Assembly (NCBI GenBank): GCA_009838625.1
Contig: VXRG01000027.1
Coordinates: 1-64,000, forward strand
DNA: 64,000 nt
Direction: 5' to 3'
DNA from: Caldilineaceae bacterium SB0664_bin_27
GTDB lineage: Bacteria; Chloroflexota; Anaerolineae; Caldilineales; Caldilineaceae
The notes under the pieces: generated by a model
Database searches by the model: none
What the model saw: the letters and a program-made list of their open reading frames with translations, nothing else
What the model was told of the DNA's origin: nothing
Made by a program: the position numbers and the translations under genes
Shown here: positions 1 to 8,978 of the stretch, in pieces
Layout of the letters: each line of letters begins with the position of its first letter
How positions within the stretch are numbered: the first letter of the stretch is position 1

Positions 1-238
1 GAAAAGTGTCGAAAGATAACTCGCCCCTTTGCCTACCGAACTCGGGGGCAGGTCACTTTGGGACGCAACCTTGGGAAGAACGGTCATACCGGGTTGCTCG
101 GATGCCGAGGATAGGGGTGGATGCGATGCGGATGAGAGCGGTGAATCCTCGTGGACCATGTTCTAATCCGACTCTCCCATCGTGCCACCGCAGACTCGAT
201 ACTCTGGAGAGTCAACGATAATGGTCACCCATGTCCGG

Positions 239-682
239 CTACTCAGACCCATCGAACTCTCCTATCCAATGGACGTGGCCCAGGTCCTGCCCCACAGACC
301 GATGGAACTTCTCGTCCGCGGTCCACAACTCGCAGCCGAGGTTCTCGGCAAGCGCCAAGTAGTGGGCATCGTAGACGGCGCCCTGACCGAATCGACTTGC
401 CATCTCCAGCGCCTTACCGTGGAGATTCCATGGTTGATGTAACTCAATCTGAGACGTGAGCAGGTTTCCGATAAGGTCAACAGCCGCCTCAACGCTCAGT
501 TCGCCTCGGGTTACTCTCTTGTGGAGCGCATTGGATACCTCGAAAGGCAGCAGGTGGGGGGCTACCGGTGTGATCTCTTCTTCATGCCACATCCGGAGAA
601 TTCCCAGAGCCTTGTCGGTATATTCCTCTCTAACCAACCACTTAAAGACAAGGCTAGCGTCTACAACCGCGAAGCCGCTCAC
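239..682 (-). CDS. vapC: VapC-type PIN-domain toxin
   Basis: A 147-residue PIN-domain ribonuclease, the toxin half of a type II toxin-antitoxin pair. The family cleaves RNA with a cluster of acidic residues. These are visible as VDASLVFKW near the N-terminus, FEVSN near residue 48, YDAHYLALAE near residue 104 and the TADE segment near residue 120. The start is GTG, overlapping the stop of the upstream antitoxin by four bases (GTGA at 679-682), which indicates translational coupling. Length is normal for the family and no damage is seen. The RNA target cannot be read from the sequence. Confidence 0.85.
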   Translation of the reverse strand: MSGFAVVDASLVFKWLVREEYTDKALGILRMWHEEEITPVAPHLLPFEVSNALHKRVTRGELSVEAAVDLIGNLLTSQIELHQPWNLHGKALEMASRFGQGAVYDAHYLALAENLGCELWTADEKFHRSVGQDLGHVHWIGEFDGSE

Positions 683-981
683 CCTAATCCCTCTAGTTGA
701 GCGTCCCTGGCCTCCCGCGCTTCCCGAATGAACTCGGCGCCGCTGCCGGGGAGCACGCTGTCACCGAAGTACTTCTTCTGGAGCTCCTCAAACCGCTCGG
801 CGTCAGACCAACTGGATACAGGACTCGCCATGCCTTGCGCTTCGTCTTGGGCCAACTCTTTGTCTATGGCTGTAAAGCAGTAATGGCGCATGGTCACGCC
901 CTTGAGGGCGGCAACCACCTTCAGCCTGCGCTGAAATGTGGGTTCCAAGTCCAAGGTGAGCCTCTTCTTCTTGACTTTCAT
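679..981 (-). CDS. VapB-like antitoxin
   Basis: A 100-residue protein directly upstream of the PIN toxin, sharing its operon by a GTGA overlap. The N-terminal 40 residues (basic start, LTLDLEPTFQRRLKVVAALK, then an amphipathic helix) look like a ribbon-helix-helix DNA-binding domain. The acidic C-terminal half (SDAERFEELQKKYF onwards) is the likely toxin-wrapping part. By family analogy it neutralises the PIN toxin and represses its own promoter. A good ribosome site (AAGGAG) lies about 7 bases before the ATG. The call rests mostly on position and general composition. Confidence 0.75.
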   Translation of the reverse strand: MKVKKKRLTLDLEPTFQRRLKVVAALKGVTMRHYCFTAIDKELAQDEAQGMASPVSSWSDAERFEELQKKYFGDSVLPGSGAEFIREAREARDAQLEGLG

Positions 982-1015
982 GATCTGCTCCTTTCCGAGT
1001 GAGCCCTGCCTTGGA

Positions 1016-1045
1016 ATTATAGTGCATACACGGAAATAGGTACAA
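1016..1045 (-). promoter_or_regulatory. Predicted sigma-70 promoter of the vapBC pair
   Basis: Read on the minus strand, a TTGTAC box (1040-1045) and a perfect TATAAT box (1016-1021) are separated by 18 bases, upstream of the antitoxin start at 981. Confidence 0.55.
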
Positions 1046-1055
1046 TATCCCCCCT

Positions 1056-1217
1056 GGAGAGGTCTTCTACACGTTGCTGGAGGTGCGTGTGCTGACGGAG
1101 CGCTACAGGCGCATTTACAACCAGGTCAGGCCGCACAGCTCTCTGGGCTATCGGCCGCCGGCGCCTGAGGCCTTCTTACCTGCTGACCCTGTCCCCGTGC
1201 CTGTCGGACTAACATAA
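1056..1217 (+). pseudogene. IS3-family transposase, C-terminal relic
   Basis: The last ~50 codons of an IS3-type transposase (integrase core, DDE family). The reading frame gives EVFYTLLEVRVLTERYRRIY, then NQVRPHSSLGYRPPAPEAF, the typical C-terminal signature of these enzymes, ending at TAA 1215-1217. Nothing upstream continues the frame, so the element is strongly 5'-truncated. The string GGGGGCAGGTCA occurs at about 47-58 and again at about 1229-1240, just after the relic, and may mark remnants of the element ends. It is not functional. Confidence 0.8.
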
Positions 1218-1836
1218 CAAGTGGTACAAACACCGGGGGCAGGTCAGAAGAGCTCCCTGTCCAGCAGCTCGTCCCTCAACTTCCCGTTGAAACTTTCGAT
1301 GTAGAGCGTTCTGGTTCCCACTCGGCCAGCCTGCTGTGCGCAACCCGACGCGTGTACCCGGAACTGACGGCTGGCAAGCCTATAGCATCAATCCACCTGT
1401 GGAACGGCCGGCGGCCGGGTAAGCGTGGCACGATACAATGTAATCTCCCAAACAACCCACTATATTGTGTGACTGCAGGTGCGGCCGGGCAGTGTGCAGG
1501 TTGGGCATGTGGCGCTTCGCGCCGGTCGTGCCGGACCATGCCCGCCTATCCTGCTCCTGCTTTTCTCTGGGGATACTGTGTCTGTGTGTGGAAGCCGCCG
1601 CAACGCGAGATTATGGGTGTCGAAAACCCGACCATCGACGTCGACAATGTCTGCTTCGCGTAGTCAACCAAAGCCGCAATTCCATTCCTATACAAATCAA
1701 CCAACCTGAAATAAAACTCGATGGCTGAAAAAAATTGCCCGTCTACCGCAATCCACTCCTACAAAAAAACATATCGCCTGTATAAAACAGAAAATGTCTG
1801 AATCTATCCTCATCCACAGATAGCGGAAGACTTCCG
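1218..1836. other. Gene-poor stretch
   Basis: About 620 bases between the IS3 relic and the broken PIN gene. Several short open frames cross it, but none has a ribosome site, a recognisable motif or a plausible composition. No gene is supported here. Confidence 0.5.
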
Positions 1837-2151
1837 CTATCCGGCCACCAGTTCGATGCGGTCTCCGTAGCGTCGAAAGTCAGCCGCATTGAATATCAGC
1901 AGCCTGCGCTCCCCATACGCCAACATGGTGGCGATGATCCGCTCCACATCCTCAAGGGCCTCCTAGCGGGCAATGGCCGCAGCCCAGGTTTGTGTACGGG
2001 TGACGACTGCCAGGTACTCCCGCATGATCTGGCGGCTGATGCGAAGCGGTTCGGGCCTCTCAAAGGCGCTCTCCAAACTGGCCCTGGCAATCTCATGGTC
2101 CGGGGCCTCCAGTATCCGGCTCTTTGCTAGCACGTTGGTGTCCACAAACAT
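1837..2151 (-). pseudogene. PIN-domain toxin relic (nonsense and internal deletion)
   Basis: The first 62 codons encode the start of a PIN domain (MFVDTNVLAKSR, then ISRQIMREYLAVVTR). A TAG stop at 1963-1965 interrupts the frame. The same frame then continues with IATMLAYGERRLLIFNAADF, the C-terminal core of the family, to a stop at 1837-1839. The joined product would be ~104 residues against the usual 130-140, and the middle segment holding one catalytic Asp is missing. The gene therefore carries both a nonsense change and an internal deletion, and is almost certainly dead. Confidence 0.75.
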
Positions 2152-2558
2152 GAGAACGGCTTAGTCCCCTCCTCGTAGAGCGCCTCGCGCCTGAGACCGA
2201 GATCTTCCGGCCAGCCTCCAGCGGAATGTACGGGCCACACTTCGTCCAGCGTAACCCTGCGGGCGGAAACCGCCGGACTGCGCCGGAGCAACAGCGTCTC
2301 CGCTTCCATGTCCACCTCCGCGGTTTCCCATCCGGCGGCGCCCCAGGCCATCGCCTGGCTGTGGCCGTTGTCCCCGCTCTGATTGGACCACCAGGGTCGG
2401 TGAAGACGGGCTGACGCCGGCAATCCGAAGCCAATGATCGCTTCGATCTCGCTGAATGTAGCTCTCCACTCCCGTGTTGCAAGTCCGCACAGGTGCGTGT
2501 ACAGCCTCTGGTACTTTCCCCTTGCTGCCATTTGGCGGTACTGCTGCCCTCTGTCCAT
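2127..2558 (-). CDS. DUF7662-like protein upstream of a PIN relic
   Basis: A soluble protein of about 143 residues. Its N-terminal ~80 residues contain a recognisable core: GKYQRLYTHL, then ATFSEIEAIIGFGLPASAR, then RPWWSNQSGDNGHSQAMAW and AGWETAEVDME. From memory this matches the small domain called DUF7662, whose function is unknown. The C-terminal extension (LDEVWPVHSAGGWPED onward) overlaps the start of the PIN relic by 25 bases, so the gene sits where an antitoxin would normally be. The start at 2558 was chosen because GGAGG lies about 12 bases upstream; the ATG at 2534 is an alternative. Confidence 0.6.
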   Translation of the reverse strand: MDRGQQYRQMAARGKYQRLYTHLCGLATREWRATFSEIEAIIGFGLPASARLHRPWWSNQSGDNGHSQAMAWGAAGWETAEVDMEAETLLLRRSPAVSARRVTLDEVWPVHSAGGWPEDLGLRREALYEEGTKPFSCLWTPTC

Positions 2559-2906
2559 AATCAACTCTGGCCTCCATGTCAACGCCGCGGGTACAAGACG
2601 GCCGCTCCGTACCATAATAGTTAGTTAGTGCTTGCCGTACAATCCTTTCTGCTCAGCGGATGGTCCGGGTTGCGGAGCACAACCTCTGCACCGGCTTTGG
2701 GCCTTTCTGCCTGCCGACGCCCGTGGGATGAGAACTCTCGACTCTGCCGGCTTAATCCGAGATGCGCTCGCCCGTAAAGGAAACATCGGACGCGCGCCAT
2801 TTGTGCGGCTGCAGAAGGGCGAATAGACGACCAGATACAAGACCCTTGACGCAAGTGCCAGAGCTTTGGCATAAGCGTCTCGGAACTGCTGGTTGAATCG
2901 AAGGCA

Positions 2907-3827
2907 TCACGCCAGCCATTTCGCGGCGCGTCCTGCCTCTTCCGAGCGCGTGTAGACCTCCACCATCCTCGCCGTTTTCCAGCGCCCCTGCGCCATAATC
3001 TCATGCGTCGGCGCACCGGCCGCAGCCATCCGCCGCGCCATCCCCACCCGTCCCGAATGTCCGGAAAAACCCAACCCCAACCCAGCCACCGAGGCCGCCC
3101 CGTTCGCGTCCGCCGGCCGTATCGCACTCAGCGCCTCCACCGACGCCGGCGTCAAATAGACCGTGCGCGCCTCCGCATCCGTCTTCGAGCGCCCCACCGT
3201 CAGCCGGCCCGAACCGTCGTCCCAGCGCACAACGTCATCCCACGTAAGCGCAGCCGCCTCCGAGCGCCGCAGGCCCGCGTCCGACAGCACCCGGCACAGC
3301 GCGATGTCGACCAGCCCCCGCCGCCGCGCCTGCTCGGGCCGCTCCATCTTGCCGCCCCGGCCCACGCGCGGCTGGCACGCGGTCGCGGTGACAACCGCCA
3401 GCGCCTCCGCGGTCAGCGCGTACGCCTGCCGCGGCGATGAAGCCTGCCGCGCCAGACCGCTTATCGTATCGGTCACGACCTGGTCGTTCGCGGTCGGCTC
3501 GACACCGACAAGATTCTGCACCTTGCGCAGCGCGGCCACCGTCATCCGCAGCGATGAGATGCCGGCGCCGTTCTCCGCCCGTTCCCGCAGGTAGGCGCGC
3601 AGCGCAAACGGCGACGGCGTCAGCGCGTGCACGCCCAGCAACGCGGCCCACCGCCCCCATGCCGCCAGCGCGCTGCCGTAGGCGCGGCGCGTGTTGGGCG
3701 CCAGCGCCTCCAGCGCGGCCTCAAAGCGCGTCGCCTGCTCGGAATCGTACGCTCTGACGAGCCCGAGCGCCGCGTCCTGGATGGCGGCCAGGACGCCTTC
3801 CCCCACGCTGGCCGGTGTGGAGTTCAT
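2907..3827 (-). CDS. Tyrosine recombinase / integrase
   Basis: A 306-residue site-specific recombinase. An N-terminal SAM-like core-binding domain (residues ~30-130, NTRRAYGSALAAW) precedes the catalytic domain. Catalytic residues are visible: Arg187 in AGLRRSEAAAL, Lys215 in GRSKTD, His257 and Arg260 in SGHSGRVG, Trp283 in GRWKTA and the nucleophile Tyr292 in MVEVYTR. All are present, so the enzyme may be active. It could belong to an integrated element. No attachment site was found beside it, and the replication module at 52-59 kb is too far away to be linked on this evidence. GC content is very high and even, unlike the AT-rich toxin genes next door. Confidence 0.9.
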   Translation of the reverse strand: MNSTPASVGEGVLAAIQDAALGLVRAYDSEQATRFEAALEALAPNTRRAYGSALAAWGRWAALLGVHALTPSPFALRAYLRERAENGAGISSLRMTVAALRKVQNLVGVEPTANDQVVTDTISGLARQASSPRQAYALTAEALAVVTATACQPRVGRGGKMERPEQARRRGLVDIALCRVLSDAGLRRSEAAALTWDDVVRWDDGSGRLTVGRSKTDAEARTVYLTPASVEALSAIRPADANGAASVAGLGLGFSGHSGRVGMARRMAAAGAPTHEIMAQGRWKTARMVEVYTRSEEAGRAAKWLA

Positions 3828-3857
3828 CGTTCCTCCGATTCAGCCGGACCTTGCCGG

Positions 3858-4175
3858 CTAACGAACAGCCTTCACTTCGAACTGCACCCCCTCATGCTGC
3901 TGAATGCAGCTGATGACCTCGAACAGGTTGCGGGCGCGGGGATTGCCGGACGGTCCGAACATGCGCATCAGACTCTTGGGCGGCTTGTTCGTGAGGGAGC
4001 CCAGTTCCTCGAACCCGATAGTGGCGTTGATGTAATCTCGCAGCACGATCTTGCCCGTATCCACGTCTCCTGCAAGCAGGCACTCGACGCCTTCCTTCAG
4101 CAACCCTTCTCGAAATGCTGGGTCGCGTTCGGCACGAACCTGCACGGTCTCCTTGAAGTCACGGGTGAGCGGCAT
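3858..4175 (-). CDS. HigA-like addiction-module antitoxin
   Basis: A 105-residue DNA-binding antitoxin of the small helix-turn-helix kind that follows HigB/RelE toxins. The segment INATIGFEELGSLTNKPPKS (about residues 49-68) contains the helix-turn-helix, followed by LMRMFGPSGNPRARNLFEVI, which is characteristic of this antidote family. It lies 3 bases downstream of the toxin gene, the reversed order typical of HigBA. It is expected to bind the palindrome at 4515-4536 and repress the pair. Confidence 0.85.
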   Translation of the reverse strand: MPLTRDFKETVQVRAERDPAFREGLLKEGVECLLAGDVDTGKIVLRDYINATIGFEELGSLTNKPPKSLMRMFGPSGNPRARNLFEVISCIQQHEGVQFEVKAVR

Positions 4176-4178
4176 CTT

Positions 4179-4508
4179 TCATACCTCCTTCTGCTTGCGA
4201 CGCCTGTACTCCTGCCAGAGTTCACGAGCGCCTTCAATGTCCCTCTGCTGGCGGGCTTTTGTGCCACCACCGAGTAGGATGATCAATGTGTCCCCATCCT
4301 TGCCGAAATAGACTCTGTAGCCTGGACCGACGTTTATGCGGCACTCCAACACTCCACTGCCAACGCCTCTGACGTTGGACAGGTTGCCAGCCTCCATGCG
4401 GGCGAGGGATGTCCTCACTCTGGCCGCTGCCCCGGCGTCGAGACCGTCGAACCAACGACCGAATGGACTGCGGCCTCGGTCGTCTACGTATTCTCTGATC
4501 TTGATCAT
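4179..4508 (-). CDS. RelE/HigB-type toxin
   Basis: A 109-residue toxin of the RelE/ParE superfamily, in the subfamily of addiction-module killer proteins. Diagnostic stretches are SPFGRWFDGLDAGAAARVRT, then VLECRINVGPGYRVYFGKDG and LIILLGGGTKARQQRDIEGA. The family cleaves mRNA on the ribosome or poisons gyrase; which applies here cannot be read. The gene is first in a two-gene operon and begins just downstream of a perfect inverted repeat that probably acts as the operator. Confidence 0.88.
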   Translation of the reverse strand: MIKIREYVDDRGRSPFGRWFDGLDAGAAARVRTSLARMEAGNLSNVRGVGSGVLECRINVGPGYRVYFGKDGDTLIILLGGGTKARQQRDIEGARELWQEYRRRKQKEV

Positions 4509-4514
4509 GTCGAT

Positions 4515-4536
4515 ATGGTAACGTTATCGTTACCAT
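4515..4536. promoter_or_regulatory. Operator palindrome of the HigBA-like pair
   Basis: ATGGTAACG, four bases, then CGTTACCAT: a perfect 9-bp inverted repeat 6 bases upstream of the toxin start. Position and symmetry fit autoregulation by the helix-turn-helix antitoxin. Confidence 0.75.
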
Positions 4537-4889
4537 TATGCAAGGTTTCGTCTAGACAGTAGAAGCAGACCGCATCCTGTTGGACAGCGTGCAGAGCAGC
4601 AGTTGACTTAATTGGCACCTGTCGGCGCCTCGCTCATCGTTCGGTCCTTTGCCTTTGGAAACCCGCCGGAAAGTCCATCGAAAAACCTGTTGAAAAGCCT
4701 CTTTGCATAAACACGCGATAAAATGAGTTAACGTCGATTTATATGGGCCATAAAGTAACACATTCCTTAGGGGAAATCAACCGCCTGCAGAACGTGATTT
4801 GACTGCATTCCTATATATAGACAGTCTACCACGTAGACATTCCCGCGTTTCGCTTTGTGCTCGCAGAGCGACATCGCTAAAATGTCACC
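4537..4889. other. Intergenic region
   Basis: About 350 comparatively AT-rich bases between the divergent toxin operon and the small lipoprotein gene. It presumably holds both promoters. No gene or repeat was recognised. Confidence 0.4.
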
Positions 4890-5114
4890 ATGGCGCGATT
4901 CTCCCCTATGCTTCTTTTTGCGGTGTTAGTCTGCACCGCGGTCATTGTCGGTTGTTGGGATGCGGAAGGGTCACTGGAGCCGACGGTGACGCCTAAGAGC
5001 GCTCGTGACTTACCGACACTGACGCCAGTGCCGCCTGACGACCGAAGTCAGCCTGTATCGGCTCCCAGCGAGGATAAGCGGCCACCACAACCGCCGAAAG
5101 AGCCCGACGGATAA
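4890..5114 (+). CDS. Small putative lipoprotein
   Basis: A 74-residue protein with an N-terminal hydrophobic stretch ending in a lipobox (AVIVGC, Cys about residue 22), followed by a Pro/Thr/Ser-rich, uncharged-to-acidic tail (PTLTPVPPDD, PPQPPKEPDG). It would be exported, lipid-anchored and unstructured outside the membrane. No enzymatic domain is present. It may be a truncated remnant of a longer lipoprotein, since such linkers usually precede a folded domain. There is no strong ribosome site, so expression is uncertain. Confidence 0.5.
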   Translation: MARFSPMLLFAVLVCTAVIVGCWDAEGSLEPTVTPKSARDLPTLTPVPPDDRSQPVSAPSEDKRPPQPPKEPDG

Positions 5115-5267
5115 TTGGTTCCCATGCCGGTGCGCACGGCCATCAAGAACCTGCGACGCAAACCGGGCGATGCCGCAGAGAGTCCTGGACATGTCTTCAA
5201 CGCGGCCCGGTCGGATGCCGCGAGAACCTGAGTCGCTCTGGTGCCCACAGCGCAGGGCGAACGCTGC

Positions 5268-5350
5268 GGATGCAAGGTGCTGTAGGTACCCTCAGGCGAT
5301 TTCAGGCGCTCTACGGGCCTCCTGTGCGGGAAAATCTGTTCTAATCGGGC
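5268..5350 (-). repeat. R5 repeat copy
   Basis: Read on the minus strand, this block (CCCGATTAGAAC, then TTCCCGCACAGGAGGCCCGT, then GTACCTACAGCACCTTGC) matches the plus-strand blocks at 19906-19985 and 15478-15560. A partial fourth copy lies near 15818-15860. Beyond these blocks, 5115-5701 holds no supported gene. Confidence 0.6.
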
Positions 5351-5365
5351 CAAGAACAGGCAAAA

Positions 5366-5400
5366 GCGCCGGAATCGGACATTTCGACCCGGTCCGGCGC
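5366..5400. terminator. Strong stem-loop, possible terminator
   Basis: GCGCCGGA (5366-5373) pairs perfectly with TCCGGCGC (5393-5400) across a 19-base loop. There is no clear U-tract, so termination is only one reading. It lies between the small lipoprotein gene and the end of the convergent glycosyltransferase gene. Confidence 0.4.
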
Positions 5401-5701
5401 CTGCCATGTTAGGGCGTGTTAGGTTGTCTTAATAATATGTATGGAGCGCGGCAACATGGAATGGCCCCCGATGGAGACGGTATCCCGTGTGAGGCCCTGC
5501 GAGAGCAGAAACCCAACGGAAAATTGGGGCCCATGCTGACCGGTTGGAGTCCACCCTGACTCCGGATGACGTCGGCAGCAGGGTGGGCGTGGCCGCCGGC
5601 GGGTCTATCTCTTTGGCAGGTTGGCATGAAGTCGAGGGGCATAAACCATCAGGAGTCCCAGAAAGTGGCTGATGGTCAAGTTGGAAAGGCGCTGTTGGCA
5701 A

Positions 5702-7939
5702 TCACCGGTCTCTTCCCAGGCGCAGACGCGCTAAGGTTGTCTCCGGTTGCCAGACGCCGACTTCGACAGGGGGTACGAGAGTTTTGAAATTGTAGACGAC
5801 CAGCCGCAGCTCGTACTCGTCAGGTGGAAGATGGTCCGGGAGTTCAAGTTGAACCAGACTATCGACCATTTTATCCGACGACCATTTGCTCGAAGGCACA
5901 TGGGCCGCGGGTTCCCAAATAACATCGTCCGCTTGATGAACCAGTTTCCCTTGCGTATCATACAGGCGTAGGGACATCGCATAATCGACATCCAACCCAG
6001 AAGCTGTTTGCCACCGCAAGACGCCCCACAGCGGGCGCCCCTGCCCCAGGTTGAGCGGTTGCCGCAAAGACAGTTGCATCCCGTCTTGGCCTAAGGCAAG
6101 CCCGTGGAGCGCAATCCCGCCATCGTAGAGAACTGTCAGCGTCTCAATCTCTTCATAGAATGTCCAGGGACGTTCCAAAGAGATCTCCGCGAAGTTGTGA
6201 ATTTGAAAGTCAGTGTATTCGTCACTACCCAGGTATCGGCCGTACTTGCTTAGTAGAAATACCACAGGTTGGGTATCATCCCTGACCCATCTGCTCGTGC
6301 TGTTCCACTCCACCACCTTAACAGTTGATATCTTTTCCTTAGCTGTCAGTATAGATTCGATCTCCTGCGCTAGATTTGGTGCACTCATATAGATCGTATG
6401 GACTGAATCTGTGCCGAGATACAAGTACTCGAAAGTATAATGCGTAGAGATAGGATACGTATAGGGAAAACCGGGAATCAGATATACCGTTTCTGCATCG
6501 GACGGCAGCGCGTTTAGCGTCTGGGCCCATTCTCCCAACCATGTCTCGTATGAATCGCTTACTTCACGATGTTCCGCCCATTTCTGGAAATAAATACGAT
6601 AGGTGGTGAAACCCTTAACAAGAATCAAACCAGCGACCAAGATCGCCACAGCCGAGACAATCCTGGTCTCGTTTTCGTCATAAAATCGACCCATGCGCCA
6701 TTGCCTAACCCGAAGCCGCTCCTTCAAGAATTGGAATGCCTCCCACATACCGACACCTATGAGCAGATAAAAGGCCGGAACAGCGCCCATCATGCGCAGT
6801 GTGTTGGGAACGGTATAATCTCTAGCTAGAAAGGCTGGCAAAATTAATGTCCCTAGCCAGATCAGAAGCATACGGTAGCCGGGCCGCCAACGCCGGAAGG
6901 CTATGCCCACGCCAAGCCATAAGAAGAGAGCCTCCCATAGGTCCAACATGGGTCGGCCAGAGAAATTGCGGTCCGAGGCAAGATCACCGTGAAAACCGAA
7001 GAGCAATAGATGCTCCCACGCGTTGACAAGAAAGGCCTTGAGGAGGGTTCCTTGTCTTAAATCAGAATCGAAGATCGATAACTTGCTGCTCCGAGCAAAA
7101 AAATCTCCGGGATGTAAAGCAAAATGAAACAAGATGGGTGCAGCCACCAGTCCCGCTACGCCCAAAAAGATGCCTGTCCACAGCAGATTCCGCTTCAGCA
7201 GGCCAACCCGAAATCGTATCCCAGTGGCAGAGTGGTACGTAAGTAGAAAACTCAGACCATAGAAGAGAAAAAGCAAGAGCGTAAATCGCGCCGCGATATA
7301 TGTGTACGGCAGCAGACCAGCGCACGCGCCCGCAAGCGCGATCCACCGCCAACTCCGTCGCCTGTACCCTTCCCAAAGCAGGATCAGACACAGGGAAAGC
7401 AGGAATGGAAGAAAATTAGCTCTCATCGCCGTGCGACCGATTATCGTCTGACTCAGGGAGACTGCCAGCAGGCCAGCCCCTACGCCTCCGACAAACAGAC
7501 CGTGCCACGGGGTTTCTCGTCCGCTTTCCTCATCTCGCCCAAAAAGGGTCTGCCCCAACCAGAAGACGACAAAGACAGTACCCGCGCTGGTCAGGGCCAT
7601 AGGCAAACGAATCGCCAGTTCAGTACGCCCCAGAATGGAAATGGACAGAGCAATAGCATAGACAATGAGTCCTTCGCGTCCGTGATTCGCATCAAAAAAA
7701 ACTGCATGCTCTCCCTGCAGCACCTGAAGAGCATCCAAACCATGAATCGCCTCATCGTTATCCAACCTGGGCGGAAGATCGACCAAGCGATATAGCCGCA
7801 GCAGCACCACTGCTGCACCTAAAGCCAAGAGGATTACCCCTGTTGCAAGGTCTCGTTGACGTCTGTTGTGCCTTGTCAATTTAGAGTCTCCGGCAGGTCG
7901 ACATTGGATGAAATTTCCGACTATCATGAGCAAAGACAT
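5702..7939 (-). CDS. GT39-family membrane glycosyltransferase
   Basis: A 745-residue integral membrane protein with about ten hydrophobic segments in the first ~470 residues, then a soluble C-terminal part of ~270 residues. The first outer loop holds DNDEAIHG (residues 60-67), the acidic motif of the GT39/PMT/ArnT superfamily, which transfers sugar from a polyprenyl-phosphate donor. Further family stretches are ELAIRLPMAL and IIGRTAMRANFLPFL. The C-terminal region is beta-rich and probably extracytoplasmic. The acceptor is unknown. The gene is monocistronic and convergent with the lipoprotein gene at 4890. It has lower GC and more AT-rich codons than neighbouring genes, which could indicate transfer. 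Confidence 0.8.
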   Translation of the reverse strand: MSLLMIVGNFIQCRPAGDSKLTRHNRRQRDLATGVILLALGAAVVLLRLYRLVDLPPRLDNDEAIHGLDALQVLQGEHAVFFDANHGREGLIVYAIALSISILGRTELAIRLPMALTSAGTVFVVFWLGQTLFGRDEESGRETPWHGLFVGGVGAGLLAVSLSQTIIGRTAMRANFLPFLLSLCLILLWEGYRRRSWRWIALAGACAGLLPYTYIAARFTLLLFLFYGLSFLLTYHSATGIRFRVGLLKRNLLWTGIFLGVAGLVAAPILFHFALHPGDFFARSSKLSIFDSDLRQGTLLKAFLVNAWEHLLLFGFHGDLASDRNFSGRPMLDLWEALFLWLGVGIAFRRWRPGYRMLLIWLGTLILPAFLARDYTVPNTLRMMGAVPAFYLLIGVGMWEAFQFLKERLRVRQWRMGRFYDENETRIVSAVAILVAGLILVKGFTTYRIYFQKWAEHREVSDSYETWLGEWAQTLNALPSDAETVYLIPGFPYTYPISTHYTFEYLYLGTDSVHTIYMSAPNLAQEIESILTAKEKISTVKVVEWNSTSRWVRDDTQPVVFLLSKYGRYLGSDEYTDFQIHNFAEISLERPWTFYEEIETLTVLYDGGIALHGLALGQDGMQLSLRQPLNLGQGRPLWGVLRWQTASGLDVDYAMSLRLYDTQGKLVHQADDVIWEPAAHVPSSKWSSDKMVDSLVQLELPDHLPPDEYELRLVVYNFKTLVPPVEVGVWQPETTLARLRLGRDR

Positions 7940-8427
7940 TACGCATTATTCCATTGTAACGCCCAAGGGACGGTCGCAAACCTAGCCCTCTGTTTGTGGT
8001 ACGGCCAGCATGACGGAGATAGGTTCCCAGAACTGGTGGTGTGCCACGCTCATACATCACCAGAGTGTCATTTTTTCCCTTTCTTTTACCAGTATCGTGC
8101 CACGAATGGAAAGCCGAAAATATCGACGCGGAGGTGGAACTTGCTGCTGACCGCCACCCCTGCCCCCGCAGATTCCCTGCTGTCAGCAATTCAGCACGAA
8201 GCAATTATCATCGGAATCTTGGACAGTGCTTTGCGTTGTAGTTTTTGAATTTGTATAGGATGGGATAGGTTGTCCTGTTGATGACTACGCGAAGAAACCT
8301 CCCTTCAATCGTAACACCCAAAAATTAAACCGCCCTAACGATACAAGCTTTACCAACTTGCGTTCGATAAGCAACCGGCTACTTTCTCGATCATTGCCGC
8401 TTCCCCTCACACGCACCCCGCATCGCC
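7940..8427. other. Gene-poor stretch
   Basis: About 490 bases upstream of the glycosyltransferase gene, presumably with its promoter near 7950-8000. Overlapping open frames on both strands lack motifs and ribosome sites. No gene is supported. Confidence 0.4.
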
Positions 8428-8876
8428 TTGTCGGACATCAACCGAAACTCAGTGGATTTCGCCGCCCGGCGCATTGTGCGACATACCCCGAAAAATATCT
8501 CCGCCACGTCCTGGAACCCGGTCTCCATCGCCGCCGCGCGCTTTGACTCCGTAGGAATTAACTACCCTCTCCTCTGCCTCCCCAGAACCATCGCAGCCAA
8601 GACCGTCATATTGGATCACCTGAAAGCGCTGATGAATCCCAATGCCGTTCTCTTCGGTTTGACCTTGCTTCAGGGCGGCGTCTCGCGCAGTTGGCTGACC
8701 AGGCGCCTGATGGTTTTCTACAACAGGAAGGGCATCTTCTCGAACCGGCACGACGATCCGGACGGGCTGAATCAGGCGTCAATCAGCGCTTTCACGATGT
8801 CTCGGTCGAGATCGTCGGATGCGCGACGCTCTTTTCCGGACGCATAACCTCCCCTGATCCATCTTTAACACAGTAG
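8428..8876 (+). pseudogene. Class I SAM-dependent methyltransferase relic
   Basis: The C-terminal ~140 residues of a methyltransferase, broken by frameshifts. The frame from 8428 reads SDINRNSVDFAARRI. A short stretch in another frame gives PEKYLRHVLEP. The first frame resumes with IAAARFDSVGINYPL, HLKALMNPNAVLFGLTLLQG and GVSRSWLTRRLM. A second shift near 8780 gives FHDVSVEIVGCATLFSGRI and a stop at 8874-8876. The SAM-binding glycine motif would lie upstream and is absent, so the gene is also 5'-truncated. I recognise this as a methyltransferase type found next to polyketide or secondary-metabolism genes, from memory. Confidence 0.7.
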
Positions 8877-8978
8877 TTGAAGGATACAAGCACGCTGAAA
8901 CAGGGTATGATAGACGTCAGTTCATTGCTCAGAGAGCATGCAGAGACCCTCTAAGAGCTGCGCGACAGGTAACCGGAC

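Noticed and set aside
7856-8248. Overlapping open frames on both strands upstream of the glycosyltransferase gene
   Set aside because: Neither shows a domain or coding-like composition. The region is more likely promoter and spacer.
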